A stretch of DNA of 64,000 nt, taken from positions 620,001-684,000 of the forward strand of contig NZ_CP062231.1 of NCBI RefSeq assembly GCF_024707525.1. The letters run 5' to 3'. Origin of the DNA: Rhizobium sp. TH2. Its GTDB lineage: Bacteria > Pseudomonadota > Alphaproteobacteria > Rhizobiales > Rhizobiaceae. Made by a program: the position numbers and the translations under genes. Positions 9,251 through 17,419 of this stretch are shown here, one piece after another (the first letter of the stretch is position 1; each line of letters opens with the position of its first letter). The notes under the pieces are model-generated. The model made no database searches and was not told the DNA's origin. It worked only from the letters and a program-made list of their open reading frames with translations.

Positions 9251-9721
9251 TCAGCTACGGCGCTGTGCAAAGTCGTGGATGAGCTTTTTCAATCCAGGTT
9301 CCTGGACGCGCGTTTCCGCTTCCCCGGCGCTCACCCATTCGATGCGGCGCTTGCCCTTTTCCTTGAATTCCTCGGCATACTCGGTGACTTTCAGCGCGTG
9401 AACCTGGACCTCGCAAGGCATTTTCACGCCTTCCGCCATCGCCTTGTCATAGCCGAAGCAGCCCACCGGCTGGCGTTCCGCCTCGCCGATCACGCCGGCT
9501 TCCTCAAGCGCTTCCTGTGCCGCCACCTCATATCCAGGGCGGGCGCCCATCGGCCAGCCCTTGGGGATCACCCAACGGCCGGTATCGCGGCTGGTCAGGA
9601 GAAGGATATCCGGACTTCCACCATTCTCGCGCAGCCTGTAGCACAGCGCCGCATATTGCGCCCGCTTGGGACGGCGGAACATCAGGTAGAGCGTATCGGA
9701 AATTTCGGACAGGATCTTCAC
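9251..9721 (-). CDS. Nudix hydrolase (diphosphoinositol polyphosphate phosphohydrolase-like)
   Basis: 156 residues. The Nudix box is visible as GWPMGARPGYEVAAQEAL followed by EEAGV; the PKGWPM form and the Gln in place of the usual Arg occur in the alphaproteobacterial DIPP-like group. Likely hydrolyses a nucleoside or inositol diphosphate derivative; substrate unknown. The start appears to be GTG 9721; the first in-frame ATG (9682) would remove the N-terminal 13 residues. It lies upstream of pit on the same strand but 65 bases away. Confidence 0.82.
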   Translation of the reverse strand: MKILSEISDTLYLMFRRPKRAQYAALCYRLRENGGSPDILLLTSRDTGRWVIPKGWPMGARPGYEVAAQEALEEAGVIGEAERQPVGCFGYDKAMAEGVKMPCEVQVHALKVTEYAEEFKEKGKRRIEWVSAGEAETRVQEPGLKKLIHDFAQRRS

Positions 9722-10109
9722 TTCAGTCAGTCACCTCGAATTCGTTGTCGAATCAGTTGCAGGACGATTCAATAACATTAGCAAATTGCGCGTAGCTTTT
9801 GACGTTAAACGTCGGAGCGTACACGCTTATTCGCAACTTAATCTTATCGAAAAGGATAAACGATGTCTTGATTGCGAATATTTTCGCTTTCTGCGCCACC
9901 AATCTCTTGGCAACCTGCGGCAGAGAAACCGTTGTTGCTTTACTTCTGGACATATTTAAGGACGCTGTATCGAATTTTCCAGCGGAGCGGCCCGTTTTGG
10001 TTCGGGGTCGTGGACAGGTCGGTGGACGACGCTGTGCGGAAACACAAACGCAAATCCGGCTCTCGCTGCGTCGGCTATCCCTGCCGTCTCGGGGGCAATT
10101 ACTGGAAGG
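9722..10109. other. Gene-free stretch between the Nudix gene and vapC
   Basis: About 390 bases. The first 240 are AT-rich compared with the neighbours, and they include a small palindrome GACGT-TAA-ACGTC near 9800. Open frames here show no family likeness and poor codon use, so no gene is called. The region may carry the Nudix promoter; an insertion scar of the adjacent toxin-antitoxin module is possible but not shown. Confidence 0.45.
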
Positions 10110-10547
10110 TCACGATGTCGATGGATTGATGGACATTACTCGCATGGAGCCCGTCGATCTGAAACGTGCGTCATTTGTAAGAAGGAGGTCGCAGTGGCAA
10201 TGTAAAGCAGTGAAATAATGTATGGAATCTTGTAGTTTGAGGCCGAGTTTTCCACCTTTCATGGCCGCATCCTTGAGGATGTGATGCTCGAGTTCCTGCA
10301 TCTCAACTATGGAGGCATCTTCGAGCAGATTGCGATAAGCCGAGATCAGTTCCTCGTCTCCATGCTTTGCCGGGCCGTATAGACATTCAAGCAAGGTTAG
10401 ACGGCTGACTACCAATGGGATGTCCGCATGTCTCAGCGCATCGATCCATGCTCGTGCCCGCTCACCAAGAGTGCTGCTCGACTCGACGAAGTATATGAAA
10501 ATATTGGTGTCCACATAGGCGACGGCGACGCCTTCGATATCAATCAT
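10110..10547 (-). CDS. vapC: PIN-domain toxin of a VapBC-type module
   Basis: 145-residue PIN-fold ribonuclease, the likely toxin. The acidic metal-binding residues are visible: AYVDTNIFIYF (Asp), LTLLECLYG (Glu), LKLQDSIHYFTA (Asp) and LLTNDARF (Asp). ATG 10547 is chosen because it overlaps the antitoxin stop by eight bases, typical of translationally coupled pairs, and a longer upstream reading would run into the antitoxin gene. Cleavage target (tRNA or rRNA) cannot be told from sequence. Confidence 0.82.
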   Translation of the reverse strand: MIDIEGVAVAYVDTNIFIYFVESSSTLGERARAWIDALRHADIPLVVSRLTLLECLYGPAKHGDEELISAYRNLLEDASIVEMQELEHHILKDAAMKGGKLGLKLQDSIHYFTALHCHCDLLLTNDARFRSTGSMRVMSINPSTS

Positions 10548-10809
10548 TGCCACGAAGCCAACGAATTTCAGCATCGATTTCTTCGTCGGTTCGCCGATTG
10601 GACAACTTAATACCGGCACCTGCAAAGGACATGATATCCCTGCGCTCGTTCGTGCGGGGCGTTACACTCTTCGGTTCCTGTGCGAGATGGCGTTCAAGTG
10701 CTTCCTTGACGATCCACGAGCGCGACCGGCCAAGCTTGCGCGCCGCCTCGTCAAGCTTTTCGACGAGCTCCTTGGGAATGCGGGCAGTGACCATTGTTGA
10801 TGACGACAT
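10540..10809 (-). CDS. vapB: Ribbon-helix-helix antitoxin of the VapBC-type module
   Basis: 89 residues. The N-terminus (TMVTARIPKELVEKLDEAAR, then LGRSRSWIVKEALERHL) is a CopG/RHH DNA-binding fold; the acidic C-terminus (EEIDAEIRWLRGND) should bind and block the toxin. ATG 10809 has GGAG seven bases upstream; the TTG at 10821 lies before that site. A near-perfect palindrome just upstream is the probable autoregulatory operator. Confidence 0.82.
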   Translation of the reverse strand: MSSSTMVTARIPKELVEKLDEAARKLGRSRSWIVKEALERHLAQEPKSVTPRTNERRDIMSFAGAGIKLSNRRTDEEIDAEIRWLRGND

Positions 10810-10822
10810 GACGATCTCCAAA

Positions 10823-10846
10823 AGATGATTACAATGTAATACATCT
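10823..10846 (-). promoter_or_regulatory. Palindromic operator upstream of vapB
   Basis: AGATG-ATTACA-A-TGTAAT-A-CATCT, a near-perfect inverted repeat ending 13 bases before the vapB start codon. Position and symmetry fit binding by the RHH antitoxin for autorepression. Confidence 0.65.
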
Positions 10847-10868
10847 TGCTGAGATCTTCAAGTCCGGC

Positions 10869-12200
10869 TCACCCCTCCAGCAGCACGCTCCGGTCCACAT
10901 CCGCGATGTTCCGCTTGCCGCAGAGCGCCATGGTGATGTCGAGTTCCTTCTGGATGATCTCCAGCACCCGGGTCACGCCCGCCTTGCCGCCCGCGCCGAG
11001 CCCGTAGAGGAACGGCCGGCCGATATAGGTGCCCTTGGCGCCGAGCGCGACAGCCTTCAGCACGTCCTGGCCCGACCGGATGCCGCCATCGACATGCACT
11101 TCGATCCGGTCGCCGACCGCATCCACCACGCGTGGCAGCATCGCGATCGAAGAGCTTGCGCCGTCGAGTTGCCGTCCACCATGGTTGGATACGATGATCG
11201 CATCCGCGCCGCTGCCCGCCGCCGCACGCGCGTCCTCGACATCGTTGATGCCCTTGAGGATTAGCTTGCCGCCCCAGCGTTCCTTGATCCATTCCACATC
11301 CTTCCAGGAAAGCTGCGGATCGAACTGCTCGGCGGTCCAGGCCGAAAGCGATGACAGGTCGGACACGTTCTTGGCGTGGCCGACGATGTTGCGGAAGGTG
11401 TGGCGCTTGGTGCCGAGCATGCCCATGCACCACCCCGGCCGCGTCGCCATCTGCCAGACATGGTTCGGCGTCCATTTCGGCGGCGCGGAAAGGCCGTTGC
11501 GGATATCCTTGTGGCGCTGGCCGAGGATCTGCAGGTCGAGCGTCAGCACCAGTGCCGAGCAACCCGCGGCCTTGGCGCGCCCGATAAGGTTCTCCACGAA
11601 TTCGCGGTCCTTCATCACATAGAGCTGGAACCAGAAAGGCTTCCTGGTCACCGATTTCACATCCTCGATCGAGCAGATGCTGACGGTGGAAAGCGTGAAG
11701 GGCACGCCGAATTCCTCGGCCGCCTGTGCGGCCAGCATTTCGCCGTCGGCATGCTGCATGCCGGTCAGGCCGGTGGGTGCCAGTGCCACGGGCATTGATG
11801 CCTTCTCGCCGACCATCTCGGTCGCGAGCGAGCGGCCGGTCATATCGACAAGCACCCGCTGGCGGAGCTTGATCTTGGAAAAGTCCGCCTCGTTGGCGTG
11901 GTAGGTGCTTTCGGTCCAGGCGCCGCTGTCGGCATAGTCGAAGAACATCCTGGGCACCCGGCGGCGCGCAAGTTCCTTCATTTCGGCGATGGTGAGGACC
12001 GACTTCATTTCTGCTTTCCTTATGGCATTCACGTAGCGGGCGATCAGCCCCGGCGGATTGTTGGTCTTGTCGTAGGGTACGAGATCGCGGCCGCCCGTGA
12101 CCGGAACGACGGCGCGGCTCTCCGAACTGGTCGAGGCCGATGGAGTCACGCCTTCGCTCTGTTTGGTGATCGAGGTTCCGCTTTCCAGCGTCGAACTCAT
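10869..12200 (-). CDS. lldD: FMN-dependent L-lactate dehydrogenase (alpha-hydroxy-acid oxidase family)
   Basis: Oxidises L-lactate to pyruvate and feeds electrons to the respiratory chain. Family motifs: RRVPRMFFDYADSGAWTES at the start of the domain, a PVALAPTGL segment, FQLYVMKDRE, and SNHGGRQLDGA with the catalytic His. ATG 12200 overlaps the regulator's stop as ATGA and has an AGGGGAACAGG-type ribosome site, giving 443 residues, about 60 more than typical LldD. An internal ATG at 12008 with AAGGAAA upstream would give the usual 379 residues. The extra N-terminus is Ser/Thr-rich. Confidence 0.88.
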   Translation of the reverse strand: MSSTLESGTSITKQSEGVTPSASTSSESRAVVPVTGGRDLVPYDKTNNPPGLIARYVNAIRKAEMKSVLTIAEMKELARRRVPRMFFDYADSGAWTESTYHANEADFSKIKLRQRVLVDMTGRSLATEMVGEKASMPVALAPTGLTGMQHADGEMLAAQAAEEFGVPFTLSTVSICSIEDVKSVTRKPFWFQLYVMKDREFVENLIGRAKAAGCSALVLTLDLQILGQRHKDIRNGLSAPPKWTPNHVWQMATRPGWCMGMLGTKRHTFRNIVGHAKNVSDLSSLSAWTAEQFDPQLSWKDVEWIKERWGGKLILKGINDVEDARAAAGSGADAIIVSNHGGRQLDGASSSIAMLPRVVDAVGDRIEVHVDGGIRSGQDVLKAVALGAKGTYIGRPFLYGLGAGGKAGVTRVLEIIQKELDITMALCGKRNIADVDRSVLLEG

Positions 12201-13018
12201 GTCCTGTTCCCCTTTCCGTTTCGGCCAGTCTGTGGCGAGCCGGCGCGCGCCGTCTCCCACTGCATCTTCCTGAGATTCGAGACCGTTTCCCGTTCGAGCG
12301 TACGCCGGGCTTCTTCCACCGCGTCCGCAACGTAATCGATATGCATTTCGGCTGCCTGCCGCGCGGCATCCGGATCGCCGGAAAGGACCGCTTCGGCGAT
12401 CCCGACATGCTGCGCAAGGATATTCTCGCGCGAGCCGGGCAGGTCGAGGATCAGGCGCCGATGAAAGAAAATCCCCTCGGCGAGCAGCTTGTAGCAGGCG
12501 CGCAGCGTGTGCATCAGGATGATGTTATGCGCTGCCTCGCCCACCGCATTGTGGAGGTCGATATCGCCATCGGTCTCTTCCTGAAGATCGCGGCGCTCAT
12601 GCGCGTCCCGCAGCCGGCCGATAATGCCCTGGATTCGCGTCCTGTCGGCGGATGTCGCCCGCCGTGCGGCCAGTGCCGCCGCATAACCTTCGAGCTCACG
12701 CCGGTATTCGAGATAATCGCGTGTCGGCCGCTCGTGCCGGGCGACCAGTTCGGCCACCGGTTTGGAAAACACCTGGCCGATCAGGTCGGCGACATAGGTG
12801 CCCCCACCATGCCGGCTCACAATCAGGCCGCGACTTTCGAGTTCCTTGAGCGCGTCGCGCAGCACCGGGCGCGAAATATCCAGCCGTTCAGCCAACTCCC
12901 GTTCACCGGGCAATCGGTCGCCGCTCGACAGCACGCCGTCGAGCAACAGGAATTCGATCTGCCGGACGGCTTCGTCGGCAGTTGTCCCGTGGTCGATTCT
13001 CGTGAACAGCCCGTCCAT
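12197..13018 (-). CDS. lldR: GntR-family (FadR/FCD subfamily) regulator, probably LldR
   Basis: 273-residue regulator: an N-terminal winged helix (LPGERELAERLDISRPVLRD, about residues 38-57) and an all-helical FCD ligand domain with the metal-binding Asp/His pattern (DIDLHNAVGEAAHN, QHVGIAEAV, MHIDYV). ATG 13018 is chosen for the AGGAGG eight bases upstream. It is translationally coupled to lldD (ATGA overlap), and an inverted repeat lies just upstream, so it most likely represses its own operon until L-lactate binds. Confidence 0.82.
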   Translation of the reverse strand: MDGLFTRIDHGTTADEAVRQIEFLLLDGVLSSGDRLPGERELAERLDISRPVLRDALKELESRGLIVSRHGGGTYVADLIGQVFSKPVAELVARHERPTRDYLEYRRELEGYAAALAARRATSADRTRIQGIIGRLRDAHERRDLQEETDGDIDLHNAVGEAAHNIILMHTLRACYKLLAEGIFFHRRLILDLPGSRENILAQHVGIAEAVLSGDPDAARQAAEMHIDYVADAVEEARRTLERETVSNLRKMQWETARAGSPQTGRNGKGNRT

Positions 13019-13055
13019 TTGAGCGGCCTCCTGACAATCGGATAGCAAACAAAGC

Positions 13056-13084
13056 ACAAGTGGTCAATTTTTCTGTCCACTTGT
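13056..13084 (-). promoter_or_regulatory. Probable LldR operator
   Basis: Perfect 8-bp inverted repeat ACAAGTGG ... CCACTTGT with centres 21 bases apart (two helical turns), 38 bases upstream of the lldR start in AT-rich DNA. It lies in the divergent region shared with the DUF3422 gene. Confidence 0.6.
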
Positions 13085-13195
13085 CGATTTTTCGGATTTC
13101 TTCAGGAAATGCCGGCTGCGTCAACGCGTCCGGTTTCAATTCCGCCCAGTTTCCGCGACAGTGTGTCACGGGACATAGGGGCAGGGGCATTGTCG

Positions 13196-14470
13196 ATGGG
13201 TAACGGGATGTTTTCATTTCCGCAGGCGCCGGATCGCGCACGCGCATTGGGCGAGATTCATTCGCGCCCTTATGTGCTGGTGAAGGCGCCGCGGGTGATC
13301 TTCCAGCTTGCCTTCATGATGGATGGCGGCGCCGGCGTCGATCACGCCGTCATGGCCGAGATGTCCCGCCAGCGCGGCGTCACCCCGCCCGGCCGCGATG
13401 CCCGCCACCACGCCATGGCCTGGGGACCCGGTACGCTACGCTGGGAGCAGCATACGGAATTCTCGACATGGTTCTGGGACGGGCCGATCCCGGACAAGTT
13501 CGGCGGCGAAGTCACCATGCACCCTTTCGGCGATGGCTTCAAACCGCCGGGTTCGCTGATCTCCGGCATTCGGCTCGAACTGAGGCCGGAGGGCCCGGGC
13601 ATTGGAGAGGCGATCGCCTGCTTCGATCAGGCCAGCCTCTGTTACAGCGAGGTCAAGGACGGCCAGGCGCGTGTCTATACCGACTTCCGGCAAAACGGTG
13701 ATGGCCTGACCCAGATCCTGGTCGTCGACCGGTCGCTGACGCCGCTCGGCACCGGCGCGCTGATCCAGCGCCTGCTGGAGATCGAGACCTACCGCACGCT
13801 CGCCATGCTCGGCCTGCCCTTGGCGCAAACGCTGTCGCCCGAAATCCGCCGCATCGAAGACGGCCTGACCGGTATCACCCAGCGCATGAAGACCGAGCCG
13901 CGCGATGATGCCGACGCCGTGCTTTCGGAGATCACCCGTCTCGCCGCCGATCTGGAAGCCAATGCCGCAGTCGCGCTCTACCGCTTCGGCGCCTCGCGCG
14001 CCTATTACGGCATCGTCAAGGAGCGCATCGCAGCGCTCGCCGAAACCCCGGTGTCCGGCTACGAGCACGTCGGCTCCTTCCTCGAGCGCCGGCTGGCCCC
14101 CGCCATGCGTACCTGCCAGTCGGTCGAGGAGCGGCAGGCCAACCTGTCGCGCAAGCTCACCCGCGCCAATGCGCTGGTCCGCAGTTGGATCGACGTCGAG
14201 CTCGAACGCCAGAACGGCGCACTGCTGACCGCCATGAACCGCCGCGCCGAACTGCAACTCAGGCTGCAGCAGACGGTCGAAGGCCTCTCGGTCGCCGCGA
14301 TCTCCTACTATGTCGTCGGCCTGTTCGGCTATCTGGTGAAGGCCTTCTTCCATGAAGGCGATACGATCGAGCCCGCGTTGTTGACCGGCGCATTCGTACC
14401 TGTCGCGGTTTTGGGGGTCTGGTACGTTGTGCGGAGGATCAGGCGCGGGCATGATGTGCCGCAGGAATAG
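13196..14470 (+). CDS. DUF3422 family membrane-anchored protein
   Basis: 424 residues of unknown function. A long soluble part (REIHSRPY-like LGEIHSRPYVLV near residue 20, WGPGTLRWEQHTEFSTWF near 77) is followed by coiled-coil-prone helices and two C-terminal membrane segments (VAAISYYVVGLFGYLVKAFF and PALLTGAFVPVAVLGVWYVV), then a basic tail. ATG 13196 gives the family's usual length; an in-frame ATG at 13109 adds 29 residues that overlap the divergent promoter region. It is followed after 16 bases by the DUF6880 gene. Confidence 0.8.
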   Translation: MGNGMFSFPQAPDRARALGEIHSRPYVLVKAPRVIFQLAFMMDGGAGVDHAVMAEMSRQRGVTPPGRDARHHAMAWGPGTLRWEQHTEFSTWFWDGPIPDKFGGEVTMHPFGDGFKPPGSLISGIRLELRPEGPGIGEAIACFDQASLCYSEVKDGQARVYTDFRQNGDGLTQILVVDRSLTPLGTGALIQRLLEIETYRTLAMLGLPLAQTLSPEIRRIEDGLTGITQRMKTEPRDDADAVLSEITRLAADLEANAAVALYRFGASRAYYGIVKERIAALAETPVSGYEHVGSFLERRLAPAMRTCQSVEERQANLSRKLTRANALVRSWIDVELERQNGALLTAMNRRAELQLRLQQTVEGLSVAAISYYVVGLFGYLVKAFFHEGDTIEPALLTGAFVPVAVLGVWYVVRRIRRGHDVPQE

Positions 14471-14486
14471 GTTTGAAGGGCTCTGA

Positions 14487-15899
14487 ATGCCGAAATCGGC
14501 GAAAGCGAAACTCGACCAGGCGGGCCTCACCGGCCTCGGGCTTGAGAAGCTCGTGGAAATCCTTCTCGACGAAGTGGCCTTCAACAAAGCGCTGAAGAGC
14601 CGTTTGCTCGCCGCACTTGCTGGAGGCGCCGGCGCCGGCGAGGTGGCGCGTCTCATCGACTCGAAGCTTGATTCGCTCCAGAAAAGCCGGGCCTATCTCT
14701 CTCCGACCAGGGCCAACACGCTTTCGGTCGAGCTGCGCGGCCTGCTCAGGAACATCACGTCGGAACTCGCGAGCCTCGACCGCTATGCGGCATTCGAACG
14801 GGTGCTCCGGTTCCTTGATGTCGGCGCCGTGATCGAGGAGCGTGCGCGCAACGGCGGAGCGCGGCTCGCCAAGCTCATGGACGAGGGCAGGGACAGTCTT
14901 GTCGAAGCCGCGTTGAAACTCGACGTCGACGAGCAGGTCAGGTCGGTCACATCGCTGGAGAAGGCGAGAGTCGGTGACGATGATGGAAATCTCAGAGAGC
15001 CTCTGCTGGATATCCTCTGCGGGCTGGGTAAGTCGGCAGCCGACGCCTGGAAGGCGATTCTAACAGGAAAACTCAAAGGCCCGACGGAGAAGGCCGCCCA
15101 CTGGCGAAACACTGAGCCCGTGGCATATCTCCAAACCCTGGCATTGCACACCGCCGATATTGACGCCTATATCGAACTGGAACAACTGAAGCCGCAGGAG
15201 CGCCGCGACAATCATCTGATCGCCCGGATGCTGCACGAGGCAAAGCGATATCCCGAAGCGCTCGAATGGGTGCGCAAGCCTGCCGCCACGATGCGCCTCA
15301 CGCACGCGGACAACGCAGCTACGGCTCCCGCCCAGCCGCCACGGCTGCTTGAAGCGGATATTCTCGACGCGCTCAAGCAGAAAGGCGACGCCCAGGCGAT
15401 CCGCTGGACGGAATTCGAGCGGACGCTTCGGCCCGATATTCTCCGCAACTATATCTCGAAGCTCGACGATTTCGCCGAATTCGAGGAGACCGACAAGGCC
15501 TTCGCCATTGTCGCCGCCAGCCCCCGCATCCACGAAGCGCTGGATTTTCTCGTCAAGTGGCCGCGCCTCGATCTGGCGTCCGAACATGTGCTGCGCCATC
15601 TCGGCAAATGGGATGGCCGGCAATCCGGGATCCTGGTCGAGGCGGCCGATGCCTTCCTGGACGACTATCCCGTCGCGGCGACGATGCTCTATCGCATATT
15701 GCTCGACGACATCCTGCGTCGCGGAATCAGCGATGCCTATGGCGATGGCGCAACATTTTATGTCGTGCTTCATGAGCTCCAGCCGAGGCTGGGTGCGGGC
15801 TTCACCTATCAGAACCATCGCGACTACATGGCGCGATTGAGGGAGAGATATGGCCGCAAACCTGGCTTCTGGCAGCTCATTCCACGCGAACTGGTGTGA
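14487..15899 (+). CDS. DUF6880 family protein
   Basis: 470-residue helical cytoplasmic protein of unknown function, with the DUF6880-type helical repeat layout. The N-terminus (TGLGLEKLVEILLDEVAFNK) and C-terminus (YRILLDDILRRGISDAYGDG, HRDYMARLRERYGRK) are characteristic. The start has GAAGGG about six bases upstream. It sits 16 bases after the DUF3422 gene and ends 83 bases before glcD, so all may share a transcript, though no functional link to lactate or glycolate use is apparent. Confidence 0.68.
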   Translation: MPKSAKAKLDQAGLTGLGLEKLVEILLDEVAFNKALKSRLLAALAGGAGAGEVARLIDSKLDSLQKSRAYLSPTRANTLSVELRGLLRNITSELASLDRYAAFERVLRFLDVGAVIEERARNGGARLAKLMDEGRDSLVEAALKLDVDEQVRSVTSLEKARVGDDDGNLREPLLDILCGLGKSAADAWKAILTGKLKGPTEKAAHWRNTEPVAYLQTLALHTADIDAYIELEQLKPQERRDNHLIARMLHEAKRYPEALEWVRKPAATMRLTHADNAATAPAQPPRLLEADILDALKQKGDAQAIRWTEFERTLRPDILRNYISKLDDFAEFEETDKAFAIVAASPRIHEALDFLVKWPRLDLASEHVLRHLGKWDGRQSGILVEAADAFLDDYPVAATMLYRILLDDILRRGISDAYGDGATFYVVLHELQPRLGAGFTYQNHRDYMARLRERYGRKPGFWQLIPRELV

Positions 15900-15982
15900 A
15901 CACCGACATAGTGCGGTTGACGCAGCGCGGCAAAACGCGAAAGTGCGTATGCTGTTTCATCGCGGCGCCAACGGAGGAGACG

Positions 15983-17419
15983 ATGACCGAGACCCTGGCA
16001 TTCCTGCCGCCAAACGAGAAGATCATCTCGAGACGCGCGATCATCGTCGGCGATCTCAGTGATCTGCTCGGCGCCGAAGGCGTGGTCAGCGATACCGCCG
16101 AACTCGTGCCTTTCGAGACCGACGGCTTCATCGCGGTTCGCAATCTGCCGCTCGCAGTCGCCCTGCCGCGCACCACGGCGGAGGTCGCCGCCGTGCTCAA
16201 ATACTGTGCCCGCTACGATATCCCCGTCGTGCCGCGCGGCGCCGGCACATCGCTGTCCGGTGGTGCCATCCCGCAGAACGACGCGGTGGTCATCGCACTC
16301 ACCCGCATGAACCGCATCCTCGAAGTCGATTTCGCCAATCGCGCCGCGGTGGTACAGGCAGGTGTCACCAATCTCTCGATCTCCGACGCCGTGTCGGCGG
16401 ATGGCTTCTTCTATGCGCCGGACCCCAGCTCGCAACTCGCCTGCACCATCGGCGGCAATATCGGCATGAATTCCGGCGGCGCCCACTGTCTCAAGTACGG
16501 TGTAACGACCAACAACCTGCTCGGCGTCAAGCTCGTGCTTTTCGATGGCACCGTGGTCGAACTCGGCGGCAAGCATCTCGATGCCGGCGGCCTCGATCTG
16601 CTCGGCGTCGTCTGCGGTTCGGAAGGCCAGCTCGGCATCGTCACCGAAGCGACCGTGCGGCTGATCGCCAAGCCCGAAGGCGTCCGACCGGTGCTATTCG
16701 GTTTCCCGACCGCCGAAAGTGCCGCCGCCTGCGTTTCCGACGTCATCGGCTCGGGTGTCATTCCGGTGGCCATCGAATTCATGGACAAGCCGGCGATCGA
16801 AATCTGCGAGGCCTTCGCCCATGCCGGCTATCCCATGGATGCCGAGGCGCTGCTGATCATCGAGGTCGAAGGCTCCGAGACCGAGATGGACATGATGCTC
16901 GCAGGCATTATCGAGATCGCCCGCCGGCACGGCGTGAAGACCGTCAAGGAAAGCCAGTCGGCCATGGAAGCGGCACTGATCTGGAAGGGCCGCAAATCGG
17001 CCTTCGGCGCCACGGGCCGCATCGCCGATTATATCTGCATGGATGGCACGGTGCCGCTCTCCGAACTTGTCGCGGTGCTGCAGGGCACCTACGATATCTG
17101 CGCCAGCCACGGCCTGCGCGTCGCCAATGTCTTCCATGCTGGAGACGGCAACATGCACCCACTGATCCTCTACAATATCAACGACCCCGACGAGAGCGCC
17201 CACGCCGAAGCCGCCGGCAACGAAATCCTCAAACTCTGCGTCGATCATGGCGGCTGCCTCACCGGCGAACACGGCGTCGGCATCGAAAAACGTGACCTGA
17301 TGCGGCATCAGTACAAGGAGGCGGATCTTGCACAGCAAATGCGCCTGCGCGCGGCCTTCGATCCAAAGTGGATCATGAACCCGTCGAAGGTGTTTCCGCT
17401 GGAAGGGCGGCCTGTCTGA
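15983..17419 (+). CDS. glcD: Glycolate oxidase / D-2-hydroxyacid dehydrogenase subunit GlcD (FAD)
   Basis: FAD-containing catalytic subunit that oxidises glycolate (or D-lactate) to glyoxylate, acting with GlcE and GlcF at the membrane. 478 residues; FAD-binding motif VPRGAGTSLSGGAIP near residue 85, ASQLACTIGGNIGMNSGG-type loop near 155, and the C-terminal NVFHAGDGNMHPL with the substrate-pocket His residues, plus GCLTGEHGVGIEK. ATG 15983 has GGAGGA upstream; earlier starts overlap the preceding gene. Its stop overlaps the glcE start (TGATG). Confidence 0.92.
   Translation: MTETLAFLPPNEKIISRRAIIVGDLSDLLGAEGVVSDTAELVPFETDGFIAVRNLPLAVALPRTTAEVAAVLKYCARYDIPVVPRGAGTSLSGGAIPQNDAVVIALTRMNRILEVDFANRAAVVQAGVTNLSISDAVSADGFFYAPDPSSQLACTIGGNIGMNSGGAHCLKYGVTTNNLLGVKLVLFDGTVVELGGKHLDAGGLDLLGVVCGSEGQLGIVTEATVRLIAKPEGVRPVLFGFPTAESAAACVSDVIGSGVIPVAIEFMDKPAIEICEAFAHAGYPMDAEALLIIEVEGSETEMDMMLAGIIEIARRHGVKTVKESQSAMEAALIWKGRKSAFGATGRIADYICMDGTVPLSELVAVLQGTYDICASHGLRVANVFHAGDGNMHPLILYNINDPDESAHAEAAGNEILKLCVDHGGCLTGEHGVGIEKRDLMRHQYKEADLAQQMRLRAAFDPKWIMNPSKVFPLEGRPV

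Noticed and set aside
9799..10218. Open frame of 139 codons downstream of vapC on the plus strand
   Set aside because: It overlaps vapC antisense, has no family likeness and poor codon pattern.
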